In this document: piece after piece, positions 24,710-32,259 of the stretch
Layout of the letters: every line of letters starts with the position of its first letter
Position numbering within the stretch: position 1 is the first letter of the stretch
Source of the DNA: Nostoc sp. FACHB-280
GTDB taxonomy: Bacteria > Cyanobacteriota > Cyanobacteriia > Cyanobacteriales > Nostocaceae
Assembly (NCBI RefSeq): GCF_014697615.1
Contig: NZ_JACJSD010000038.1
Coordinates: 1-64,000, forward strand
DNA length: 64,000 bases
Direction: 5' to 3'
The notes under the pieces: model-generated
Seen by the model: only the letters and a program-made list of their open reading frames with translations
What the model was told of the DNA's origin: nothing
The model's database searches: none
Program-made: the position numbers and the translations under genes

Positions 24710-25702
24710 TTAGTAGGGCAGTTCTTCCATCTCAGTACTGTATGCTGTATAAGCTTGACCTGCTGTACTAGGAGGAAGTGCTGCTACTGGCATATCAGCC
24801 GCACCTACCAGGCGATTATGTTCTGCTACAACAGTTGATGTTTTACCGATGCGGTGAGAGAATTCGGGGTTTGCCTGCATTGTTGTTTGGATATCGATTT
24901 CTTTGCCTTCTGAGAAGAATTCGAGAAAATCGCTGCCATCGGGGTTTGGTGATTTATAGGAAGTGACAACTGCTACCCAAGATTTATCTCTTTGATTGAC
25001 TGCTTCTTTAGGTTCAAGAGATGGCGTAAAGGTGGGTTGAAATACACCGAGGCGATGAAACTCTGCACGTTTTTCAGCAACAGTTGTATCAGTAAATCGG
25101 GCGAATGCAACCTCTAGTTCGCGTTGGAACTGTTTATAAGCCTCGCCAAATTTTGATGATGCAACGCCTTTAATTGATAAGACAATTGGTACTGAGTGCA
25201 GGTTATGATTATTTTCATCAACAAGCTGCAATAAGTAGAACCTTCTCAATACTGCGGCATCTTTGCCAAGTGCTTGGTACATTTCGTACCCATCAGGTGA
25301 TTCGTACACTCCTACAATTTTGCCGTCATCGCGCTGTTCAATATATCTGGGAGAAACATCAAGAATGTGCATCCTGGGCGATTGCAACAACACTCCCATT
25401 TCTGGCGTGCCACTAGAGAAGGTGTGCTTGTGTGTAGGTTCTTGTCCTTGCCAGTTAATTGCTGCTAAGTATTTATCTTTGATAAACAACCCGACTTTTT
25501 CTGCTTCCATGTGATTGATTACTTGGCAGATGCAGATATTACTAATCGGCGCATTGTACTCAGGATTTGCAAATTTAGAAATAGCTAATTTACGCTTTTG
25601 TATTTTTGTACTATTTTGAACTGTTTGTTCAGGGGGTTCAGACTGGGATACTGTGCTTTCTTCAGTAGCAGAATTAGTAGGCTTTGTTTGACTTTTTGGC
25701 AT
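24710..25702 (-). CDS. Conserved cyanobacterial plasmid protein with SSB-like acidic end
   Basis: The 330-residue product has a disordered, Ser/Thr/Gln-rich N-terminus (1-~40), a conserved-looking alpha/beta core (~45-250, ISNICICQVINHMEAEKVGLF; VVTSYKSPNPDGSDFLEFFS), and the end STEMEELPY, which resembles the acidic partner-docking tip of SSB. It may belong to a cyanobacterial domain family of unknown function (possibly DUF5895; not verifiable here). It lies directly upstream of dnaN, so a single-strand DNA-binding or loader-associated role is plausible but unproven. A GCGTAAAG variant of the recurrent motif lies about 27 bases upstream. Confidence 0.6.
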   Translation of the reverse strand: MPKSQTKPTNSATEESTVSQSEPPEQTVQNSTKIQKRKLAISKFANPEYNAPISNICICQVINHMEAEKVGLFIKDKYLAAINWQGQEPTHKHTFSSGTPEMGVLLQSPRMHILDVSPRYIEQRDDGKIVGVYESPDGYEMYQALGKDAAVLRRFYLLQLVDENNHNLHSVPIVLSIKGVASSKFGEAYKQFQRELEVAFARFTDTTVAEKRAEFHRLGVFQPTFTPSLEPKEAVNQRDKSWVAVVTSYKSPNPDGSDFLEFFSEGKEIDIQTTMQANPEFSHRIGKTSTVVAEHNRLVGAADMPVAALPPSTAGQAYTAYSTEMEELPY

Positions 25703-25749
25703 AATTTTAATTAATTGAAATCAATCTTTAATGCGTAAAGCAAAAAGTC

Positions 25750-25788
25750 GTTGTAAAAAATAAAAGTCGTCTGTTGTTAAGACGACTT
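25750..25788 (-). terminator. Terminator downstream of the 25.9-33.3 kb operon
   Basis: On the - strand AAGTCGTCT pairs with AGACGACTT around a 7-base loop, and TTTATTTTTT follows. This closes the gene run that begins at the primase. Confidence 0.75.
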
Positions 25789-25886
25789 GAAAGATTGATT
25801 GATGCTTAGTTATTTAGATGAACTTTTCATCACACTTTCCCCTTAAGTCTGTAAAGCTGTCAATGGAAGTATCTCCCTGAATAATT

Positions 25887-26102
25887 TCAGTTTTTAGTAT
25901 TTATAAGTGTCTGGTATATTTGCTGAAGACTGATGATAATTTGTCTAAGAACAGATGTGTTTTCAGTTGTGAAAGTCAGTGACACAGATGCCATGCTTGA
26001 ATTATGAATTGCGACTGTTTGTTCTTCAGGAGATCCATAACTGGTTATTTGACTGTCTTTACCAGGAATAAATCTATAAGAAGCAATAGTTTCAATTGCC
26101 AT
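25887..26102 (-). CDS. Small hypothetical protein
   Basis: A 71-residue protein with a beta-rich first half (IASYRFIPGKDSQITSYG, VAIHNSSMASVSLTF) and an amphipathic C-terminal helix (SVLRQIIISLQQIYQTL). No family was recognised. A GGAG ribosome site is close to the ATG. It follows the short PCD-like gene by two bases, the last member of the operon. Confidence 0.55.
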   Translation of the reverse strand: MAIETIASYRFIPGKDSQITSYGSPEEQTVAIHNSSMASVSLTFTTENTSVLRQIIISLQQIYQTLINTKN

Positions 26103-26104
26103 AT

Positions 26105-26242
26105 TTATCTCCTTGTTCGTTGGGGTTTAATTTCAAGCATTTTATTACTAAGTTTGGTGATATTACTGACCTTCCAACCAGCAAGCTTGCACTTATTAAG
26201 TGCTACTTCTAACTCTTGCTGTGTAAGGATTTTGTATCTCAT
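26105..26242 (-). CDS. Short protein resembling the start of pterin-4a-carbinolamine dehydratase
   Basis: From ATG 26242 the 45 residues read YKILTQQELEVALNKCKLAG-WKV..., matching the first helix and the GW turn of PCD/DCoH proteins. The catalytic H-H...H half is missing, so it cannot be an enzyme by itself. GGGGAC lies about 6 bases before this ATG, which favours it over ATG 26323. It could be a fragment or a repurposed small protein. Confidence 0.4.
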   Translation of the reverse strand: MRYKILTQQELEVALNKCKLAGWKVSNITKLSNKMLEIKPQRTRR

Positions 26243-26322
26243 ATATTGTCCCCATATAGGGAAAATATACGTGACATATTTAGTTTGATCAATTTGGCAG
26301 TATGCCATACACTTGTAGTACA

Positions 26323-27378
26323 CTATGGTTTAATGAGTTTAATGATTCTGGTAGCTACGTTTGTAGGATTATTTGAACTCAAGAAGGCATCTTTATCTAC
26401 CATTTCCACATAGCTATTATTGGCTTGTAGCCAGCCTTTGAAGGTTTTGTACTTACGATTGAAGAAAACTGATTCAGGTATAACTGAAACTAATACACCA
26501 CCCGGTACGAGTAACTTCCAAGCCTGGTAGATATGTTGGACAAGTTCACAAAATGGAGGATTCATGATACAGGCATTGTACAAATGACTGGGGTTAAACT
26601 CCAGAAAATTTTTCCCTACGAGATTAAATCCTTTGAGTTCTAGAATTTGTCGTAAATCGTAATTAATCTCAACCACCTCTAGTTGAACATTAGGATAGGT
26701 ATCAGTGATATACTCAGCAATATTTCCACTACCAGCACTAGGCTCTAAAATTTGCCAATTTGGTTTAATATCTGCCAGTTGAACAAGCCGTTGACAGACT
26801 AGTTTAGGAGTAGGGAAGAAATCTCCATCTTTCATCCCAATGATTTCTAACTCAAGCTTATTGAGTAGTTGCTTGGTAGTATCAATTGCTTCAGGTTTTA
26901 CTACCCGTTGAATTTCTGTTATTGCGGATATGATTTCGCTTGGTGTATGTAATCCGGCGCGACTCAAAGACTTTACCCAGTCTCGGTAATATTCGCCTGC
27001 CAATTTTTCTTGGACTTTCTGAATTGTTTCTCCCATTTGGAAAATTCTAAATAGGGCTTCTACTTGCGATTTGTGAGATATACCGCGTAGTATTGGTGGG
27101 ATATTTCCTACTTCCCACATTTGTGCGATCGCAAATAACCAAGACTGGATAATCTCAAGTTCAATTCCTTCTTGGATGATCCCTTGAGCTATAGTTTTAC
27201 GACGCTTTGTCGCCCTTTGATTTCCAATAGCAGGATTTTTCTTTTGGTCGATTGTTGACTGCATGGAAGCAGCTAAATTACGGAGGAATTCTGCTTTTTC
27301 TAAGTTAGGAATATTAAAAATATCTGCTATGGGTGAATTATCATCGTTGTAGGGTAGATTTAGTAGAGATAGTTGCAT
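26323..27378 (-). CDS. Class I SAM-dependent N6-adenine-type DNA methyltransferase with N-terminal clamp-like peptide
   Basis: The C-terminal half has methyltransferase motif I (LEPSAGSGNIAEYI), an acidic strand (VQLEVVEINYD) and the NPPF motif IV (IMNPPFCELV), which marks amino-group (N6-adenine or N4-cytosine) DNA methylation. The N-terminal ~190 residues are helical and may recognise DNA. The protein begins MQLSLLNLPYN; QLSLL is a near-match to the beta-clamp peptide, so it might work at replication forks. Its start overlaps the preceding gene by 38 bases. No partner endonuclease with clear homology follows, so it may be an orphan. Confidence 0.8.
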   Translation of the reverse strand: MQLSLLNLPYNDDNSPIADIFNIPNLEKAEFLRNLAASMQSTIDQKKNPAIGNQRATKRRKTIAQGIIQEGIELEIIQSWLFAIAQMWEVGNIPPILRGISHKSQVEALFRIFQMGETIQKVQEKLAGEYYRDWVKSLSRAGLHTPSEIISAITEIQRVVKPEAIDTTKQLLNKLELEIIGMKDGDFFPTPKLVCQRLVQLADIKPNWQILEPSAGSGNIAEYITDTYPNVQLEVVEINYDLRQILELKGFNLVGKNFLEFNPSHLYNACIMNPPFCELVQHIYQAWKLLVPGGVLVSVIPESVFFNRKYKTFKGWLQANNSYVEMVDKDAFLSSNNPTNVATRIIKLIKP

Positions 27379-27688
27379 TACTTGATTCCTTTAAATCTTT
27401 GACGGCGCATTCAAGAATTAGGGAGGTTGGTACATTCCAAGCTTTTACCTCCCATTCAGTAGCTAATCGTTCTGAGTGACGGATAACTGCACTACTACAT
27501 TTGTTTTTTCTGACAAGCCAATCTCTAAACTTTTCGGCTTGTTCTTTGGTATCGAACCCGAAATAGCTGGTTTTTCTATTTCCCAAGGGGTCAGTAATAG
27601 TCGCTACCCGACACGAGAGAATATTGAGCGTCCAACCACTGTTAGGAGTGAGTTCGATTTTCGTGATATTTAATTCTGTTGGATTCAT
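27341..27688 (-). CDS. Hypothetical protein, operon member
   Basis: A 115-residue protein: a beta-rich N-terminus (LNITKIELTPNSGWTLNILS, YFGFDTKEQAEKFRDWL) then mixed helices. It resembles small proteins that assist phage or plasmid functions, but no family was recognised. It starts with a 4-base ATGA overlap with the nuclease-like gene and overlaps the methyltransferase gene, so all three are translated together. Confidence 0.6.
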   Translation of the reverse strand: MNPTELNITKIELTPNSGWTLNILSCRVATITDPLGNRKTSYFGFDTKEQAEKFRDWLVRKNKCSSAVIRHSERLATEWEVKAWNVPTSLILECAVKDLKESSNATISTKSTLQR

Positions 27689-28368
27689 ATTTCAACTTCA
27701 GGAATTGCTGCTAAATATTCCATAGTTGATATTTCTTTTGCTAGCCATTTATCATGTGCTTCTTGAGGAGTCATTTTTTGGGTTAAAAGTTTTTTCTCTT
27801 TATCGTCTTCTACAAAAGGAGCGAGTGTTTCTTCTAGTCGGGCTTTGAAATTCAAATGTTTATCTTCAGAATAAGTAAACTGGTAAATACTATCAGTATT
27901 AACGAACAAGTAAACCAGGCTAATTTGCTCCAATGGTATTCCAGTTTGTTCGTATAGGAGAAATAACCTCAGTTGAGTTTGCCATTTGCTCTCAATAATT
28001 TCAAATTTCGGAGGTTTTTGAATTGTCCAGTCAAACCCAACTACTTGATTTTCACCGTAGATAATGAGGTCGCACTCGCTGTAGAGAAGAATATCGTGAT
28101 ATAAATATTGAAGTTGGGCGTTCCATTGTTTGTTGCCAGGAATATTTAGAAAAGGTTTTACCTTATCGACCCAGTTATTAATTTGGGGGTATGCCTTCAA
28201 TAAAGCTTCCACTGGTAGCCCTAACCCAATTTGTTGCATAATGAGGTGAAACTGACCGCCAGCAACTTCAGATTCACTTTTGACAGTTAGATTACGATAA
28301 TTTATCGTTGATAAACATTCTGGATTCTGTTCAACTAGTTCAAGTGTTTTGTGATTAAAACGATTCAT
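27685..28368 (-). CDS. PD-(D/E)XK nuclease-like protein
   Basis: The core shows the arrangement of RecB/Cas4-type nucleases: a helix with acidic residues, then CDLIIYGENQVVGFDWTIQK (acidic residue, then D-x-x-x-x-K), and the later QLRLFLLYEQTG helix that matches the QxxxY-type motif. Such enzymes process DNA ends. Strict catalytic spacing could not be confirmed. ATG 28368 is preferred to TTG 28383. A variant of the recurrent upstream motif lies at 28406-28422. Confidence 0.6.
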   Translation of the reverse strand: MNRFNHKTLELVEQNPECLSTINYRNLTVKSESEVAGGQFHLIMQQIGLGLPVEALLKAYPQINNWVDKVKPFLNIPGNKQWNAQLQYLYHDILLYSECDLIIYGENQVVGFDWTIQKPPKFEIIESKWQTQLRLFLLYEQTGIPLEQISLVYLFVNTDSIYQFTYSEDKHLNFKARLEETLAPFVEDDKEKKLLTQKMTPQEAHDKWLAKEISTMEYLAAIPEVEI

Positions 28369-28412
28369 GAAAATATATCCCAAATTTAGTTTTTGGGATA
28401 TATATGCGTAAG

Positions 28413-29270
28413 CTATTTGTGGTAATTTAGCTGCGGATTATAGTATTTTTTAAGTTGGTTGATGCTTGTATATAAACTTCGGGTTGACATTGCTTTGAGG
28501 TCAAAATAACTGGCGAACTTTTTCAACCCCCCAGTGAGGGTTAATTCTAGTAAATACTGGGCTGCGATCGCACTTGTCATTTTATTGACGAATAGTGATT
28601 GATAATTCCGTGCTTGAATTTCTGCACATGAAAGGTTGTTGTCGCTAAGTTCTTCTGGCTGAGGAACTAGCAGTTCTGGGTGAACCAGCACCGGGGAGGG
28701 AAGATGTAACCAAAATTGAGGTTTGTCTGGGTTATTGGAAGCTTGGACTATATCAAAATTAGAGTGCGTTCCAATTACTATTTGTCCAGAGTAGTTGCTG
28801 TTTCCACAATCCAGCCAAAATAGCGATGCTGGCTCATTTGCACTGTTTATTTTGAGAACAGAGTGAATTTTGCTCCTGGCTGTGCTGTTATCTACACAGC
28901 CAATAATTACCGTTAGGGTATTCCACCAACTGGCCGTGCGAATCATGTCTTCTTCAAACCAGTCGCAAACGGCTGTAATTTCTATTCCATACTTGGCACT
29001 GCATCTTGCAGCCAGTGTTTCTGCCTTTGGTAGCCCAATTTCAGCTTGTTGATAATTTTGGCGGCTGATATTTTTGAGTTCGACAGTATCACCATCAACG
29101 ATCGCAAAGTTAATTTCTTTCCTAGTGCGCTGGAGTTGCAGAAGAATTCGACATAAATCTTCTGCAAGAAACCCGCCTGTTCCTCCTACTCCTACTAAGA
29201 CGAAGTTGATACGAGTATGATTGCGAGGTAAGACGGGTAAAGCTTGTTGGTAAGTAGTTAATTCAAGCAT
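28413..29270 (-). CDS. E1-like ThiF-family adenylyltransferase (PRTRC ThiF)
   Basis: This 285-residue protein has the Rossmann start VLVGVGGTGGFLAEDLCRIL, the nucleotide-binding DGDTVELKNISRQNYQ element, the GLPKAETLAAR region and the IIGCVDNSTAR stretch typical of ThiF/E1 enzymes, which adenylate a C-terminal carboxylate on a ubiquitin-like protein. The late segment (LSCAEIQARNYQSLFVN) matches the plasmid-associated PRTRC ThiF type. It overlaps the JAMM gene by 13 bases. With the E2-like and JAMM genes it completes an activation, transfer and cleavage set. Confidence 0.85.
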   Translation of the reverse strand: MLELTTYQQALPVLPRNHTRINFVLVGVGGTGGFLAEDLCRILLQLQRTRKEINFAIVDGDTVELKNISRQNYQQAEIGLPKAETLAARCSAKYGIEITAVCDWFEEDMIRTASWWNTLTVIIGCVDNSTARSKIHSVLKINSANEPASLFWLDCGNSNYSGQIVIGTHSNFDIVQASNNPDKPQFWLHLPSPVLVHPELLVPQPEELSDNNLSCAEIQARNYQSLFVNKMTSAIAAQYLLELTLTGGLKKFASYFDLKAMSTRSLYTSINQLKKYYNPQLNYHK

Positions 29271-29854
29271 TTTACCTGTGGCGGCAGTTCAAATATTTGA
29301 TTGGGGCTAATGTCGAAAAAGTGATTGTATATCCCGATACGAGTATAAATTGTGGGAATGGTATTCAGCGTGCCAATAATCGCGAACACTCGAAATTTGC
29401 CTTTTTCTTCTTGATTGTCTGCACTTGAAGGATAAGCAGCTAGAGTTCCATGACTGTGCATTTCCACCAAGCTTTCTGTATAGCTTTTATCAAGTGCGCT
29501 TTCTAAAGATAAGACATGAGTAGAGGACGCGGTTTGCAGTGGTGTGTGACACCACCATTGGTTATTTGTCACTCCCAAGTAGAATAGGATTTCCTGTTGG
29601 GGGTTGATACTAGCAGCATTGATAATCTCAGCGATCGCTTGACTGGGGACTTTTGGGACTTTCAGACGAAAGTAGGGTTCAAGGGGTTGGAGTCCAGCCA
29701 CTTGAGTTTGAGTTAGTTGCAAGCAAACCTCTAACTCGCGGCGGTGCGATCGCAAGAAAAGCCCATTTGCTGCCAGCCAGTATTCCTGGAGTTTTTGACT
29801 GTAGGGAGGAAAGTTATTACTTGTAGCAAGGTGATAACCGATAAAAGGATTCAT
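29258..29854 (-). CDS. JAMM/MPN metallopeptidase (PRTRC protein A-like)
   Basis: The C-terminal half carries a complete JAMM zinc site: EMHSHGTLAAYPSSADN, with H133-x-H135, seven residues, S143, two residues, D146. An acidic residue sits in the strand before it. JAMM enzymes remove ubiquitin-like proteins or process their C-termini. The N-terminal ~75 residues are a separate beta domain (YWLAANGLFLRSHRRELEVCLQL). It is coupled to the E1-like gene and follows the E2-like gene by two bases, as in PRTRC cassettes. Confidence 0.85.
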   Translation of the reverse strand: MNPFIGYHLATSNNFPPYSQKLQEYWLAANGLFLRSHRRELEVCLQLTQTQVAGLQPLEPYFRLKVPKVPSQAIAEIINAASINPQQEILFYLGVTNNQWWCHTPLQTASSTHVLSLESALDKSYTESLVEMHSHGTLAAYPSSADNQEEKGKFRVFAIIGTLNTIPTIYTRIGIYNHFFDISPNQIFELPPQVKCLN

Positions 29855-29856
29855 GG

Positions 29857-30579
29857 TTAACTAAACAAATGATTGATAATGTCTTCTGGGGTTGTGACTT
29901 TCCAGCTATGAACGGGAACAAGGTCACTTGAAGGGTAGGATTTAGCTTTAGATTCGTGCAATTTGATTAGCTGATTGCAGATATTATCGGGATGAGTTTT
30001 TGACTTGCCTTGAGACAAATCCTTGTTAAAAGGTGATTTCCAGAACAGATCCCAGACTTGGCTTATGATTGCAGCACTGCACATACTGAGAGAATTTCCC
30101 CCAAAGCAAATACTAGAGTCGTCCCAAACGTTAGGTAGAGGAGGCTTGTACAGTTGTGCGTCTGGTTTAAATACCCTCCCTTTAACTGCCCACAGGTAAT
30201 ATCTACTACCGCATCCAGCAAATAAGAATGCAGGCATTGGTACAGTAATTACTTCAGGTTCCTGTCCTATAATTTGAATTTGATATTTTTGGGGAGAGTA
30301 AAACTGAATAATGGCCTCTCCCTCTGGATTTTTACCCCACCAAATCGTGTTGCTAGAAAGCCATCCAGATGCGGCAGTTTTACTTGTGAAGGCTTTCTCT
30401 ACTGCTTCAGGAGACAAGAATTTGTATTTAGACTCTTTGCCTTCGCGTTCGACTAGAATAAACTGTCCTTTGAGGATAATTAACTGCCCTAGTAAATCAT
30501 CTTGGGGAATATTGGCAAGCAGGATTTGGGAGACATTTTCTAAGTTAATTATCGGTAATATATTTGTATCTACATTCAT
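29857..30579 (-). CDS. Prokaryotic E2-like protein (PRTRC protein B-like)
   Basis: About 240 residues. The central part (VPMPAFLFAGCGSRYYLWAV, then PPLPNVWDDSSICFGGNS) matches the plasmid E2 family D, in which the segment P-x-x-N-V-W-D-D-x-x-I-C-F/L-G carries the candidate thioester Cys. It would take the ubiquitin-like protein from the E1-like enzyme. ATG 30579 forms an ATGA overlap with the upstream gene's stop and is preferred to TTG 30600. Confidence 0.8.
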   Translation of the reverse strand: MNVDTNILPIINLENVSQILLANIPQDDLLGQLIILKGQFILVEREGKESKYKFLSPEAVEKAFTSKTAASGWLSSNTIWWGKNPEGEAIIQFYSPQKYQIQIIGQEPEVITVPMPAFLFAGCGSRYYLWAVKGRVFKPDAQLYKPPLPNVWDDSSICFGGNSLSMCSAAIISQVWDLFWKSPFNKDLSQGKSKTHPDNICNQLIKLHESKAKSYPSSDLVPVHSWKVTTPEDIINHLFS

Positions 30580-31304
30580 GCTTTTGATGCTTGGTTCCAA
30601 ATTTTTACTGCTGCTTTTCGAGCAGAAAGAGATGTTTCTAACAAATGGCTAACCTCATTTGATTTCTCTATCATCGAGACGGCTTCTTGCCACTTTTGAG
30701 CGAGAAATACGATATTCTCATAAGTCCATTCCAGCCAATCGCTTGTTTCACACGTAATATCTAGCCAAATATTTTCAGTTGAGTAATCTATAATTCGTAT
30801 GGCTATATCTAAATATTGCAGGGGACTTTTGTAACGACGACACAACTTTACAAATTTCTCAAAATAAATTCCTTCTGCTGGAGCAATGTAGTCAGGAGTA
30901 AAACCAAAATTTATTTTCCATTGGCTGATATTGTACCCTTGCCCCATCAATGAAAGTAGGAACTTCTCCGAGTATACCAGTTCCTCAAAATCTTCATTCC
31001 ACCATTCAAGTCTTTGTGGTGAAACTAGAATACTATCACGTTCGGAATTAAACTCGATTTCATCTATATATTCTATTGGGAATAAATTTTCATTCACTAG
31101 GTTAATAAATTCAATTTCTCTATCTAGGTAAGCACTTGATGGATGTGATTGTTTATTAATAGGTATGGTTGATTCTAACCATTTTTCTGGAAATAATCTT
31201 TGATACAGACTCAAGATATTAACTCGTTCGGAAAGATTTTCTAGATAATTAACTGCTGTTATACAAGTAATGGGTATTTTGAATGAGTAGATATTGCCAA
31301 GCAT
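30576..31304 (-). CDS. Unknown protein in the PRTRC protein-F position
   Basis: The 242-residue product is alpha/beta, rich in aromatic and acidic residues (SPQRLEWWNEDFEEL, WLDITCETSDWLEWTYENI), with a helical end. No family was recognised. It lies between the C-like and B-like genes, where classical PRTRC operons carry protein F, and it is coupled to the E2-like gene by ATGA. Position alone suggests that it is the local F equivalent. Confidence 0.55.
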   Translation of the reverse strand: MLGNIYSFKIPITCITAVNYLENLSERVNILSLYQRLFPEKWLESTIPINKQSHPSSAYLDREIEFINLVNENLFPIEYIDEIEFNSERDSILVSPQRLEWWNEDFEELVYSEKFLLSLMGQGYNISQWKINFGFTPDYIAPAEGIYFEKFVKLCRRYKSPLQYLDIAIRIIDYSTENIWLDITCETSDWLEWTYENIVFLAQKWQEAVSMIEKSNEVSHLLETSLSARKAAVKIWNQASKA

Positions 31305-31312
31305 AATGAATC

Positions 31313-31335
31313 AGCCGCTACGAGTTATAGCGGCT
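31313..31335. other. 8-bp hairpin inside the PRTRC operon
   Basis: AGCCGCTA pairs perfectly with TAGCGGCT around cgagtta, between the C-like gene and the next. No T tract follows, so it may tune expression inside the operon. Confidence 0.4.
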
Positions 31336-31347
31336 ATAGATTTGTGA

Positions 31348-31770
31348 TTACAGTACAGGATATTTACTCCTAATAGCGGGTTGCTGTTTAAGGTTTTGAG
31401 CAACTTTTTCGCTATAGGTTTCCCAAGATTGACCGAGCTTGATAGCTTTATCTATCTCAGGTTGTAAGGTAATTAAATTTTCGAGACTAATTTGACTGTT
31501 TATCTCTAGAAGCTTTATCTGCCATCCTAACTTTAGTGCAGGATTTATTTCTTCAAAACAGTTGTTCAATTCTCTAAATAGACTTCCTTTAGTACCAGCT
31601 TTTTTCACCAAACGAATTGAAACTGTATCATCAGTTGTTTGTCGTTCAATTTCGGCATTAGCATACTCTGGAAAGTAGACGCTAATCGCTGTTTTGAGGG
31701 TATTGTCATCCTGGGCGATCGCCTCATCAAGAGGAATTTCTTGTCCTTCGATAATAGCAATGTACTTCAT
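31348..31770 (-). CDS. PRTRC protein C-like, ubiquitin-like-associated factor
   Basis: The first ~75 residues (IEGQEIPLDEA, AISVYFPEYANAEIERQ, then VSIRLVKKAGTKG) follow the PRTRC protein C pattern, including the aromatic-proline helix and the AGTKG signature. That family has been proposed to be linked to a ubiquitin-like fold. Here ~65 additional helical residues extend the C-terminus. Ending ...RSKYPVL, it lacks a diglycine, so whether it is the conjugated modifier is unclear. It starts five bases after the E-like gene. Confidence 0.65.
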   Translation of the reverse strand: MKYIAIIEGQEIPLDEAIAQDDNTLKTAISVYFPEYANAEIERQTTDDTVSIRLVKKAGTKGSLFRELNNCFEEINPALKLGWQIKLLEINSQISLENLITLQPEIDKAIKLGQSWETYSEKVAQNLKQQPAIRSKYPVL

Positions 31771-31774
31771 GGTA

Positions 31775-32257
31775 TTAAAATAGTGACAGTTGGTTGTTAG
31801 GTGTAGGTTTTTTATCTTTATCTTCAGGTAGGTTACGCTTTTGTACTTGTTTTGATTGTTCCTGTCGATTCTGCTCTGTAGTCTGCTTTTCCATCCTTTG
31901 TTTGCAGATATTTAGCATTTCCGGGAGAGATTTTTCTAAATCATTTAGCCAGTTATTTATGATAGGCTGAGATTTAATCTCAGCTAGAGGAATTATCTTT
32001 ATGATTGGAGGTGCATCTTGAATTCCAACTGAGACAATTGCTTTTTCAGAATTTGGTGTTAACTGAATTGTTATTATGGCGGTTTTGGTAAAAGTTATCC
32101 CGCTAGATGAATCTTGACTTATAACTTCAGTATTTACTGATTCATCTAATGTTTCTTCTGAATTTAGATCGTCCTGAATATCAGGATTGAAATCTTTACT
32201 GCTATAGTTATCTTCAAAGCCAGTTACATTCTCGTCAGGTGATGTTTGATTACTCAT
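31775..32257 (-). CDS. PRTRC protein E-like factor with clamp-binding tail
   Basis: About 55 disordered acidic residues precede a compact beta-helix domain (KTAIITIQLTPNSEKAIVSV, NNWLNDLEKSLPEML), followed by a charged linker ending PNNQLSLF. That final peptide is an exact match to the clamp-binding consensus also present on the polymerase. Its gene position, first after the primase and before the C-like gene, and its beta core suggest PRTRC protein E. If so, the ubiquitin-like module would be physically tied to the sliding clamp. Confidence 0.6.
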   Translation of the reverse strand: MSNQTSPDENVTGFEDNYSSKDFNPDIQDDLNSEETLDESVNTEVISQDSSSGITFTKTAIITIQLTPNSEKAIVSVGIQDAPPIIKIIPLAEIKSQPIINNWLNDLEKSLPEMLNICKQRMEKQTTEQNRQEQSKQVQKRNLPEDKDKKPTPNNQLSLF

Positions 32258-32259
32258 GA

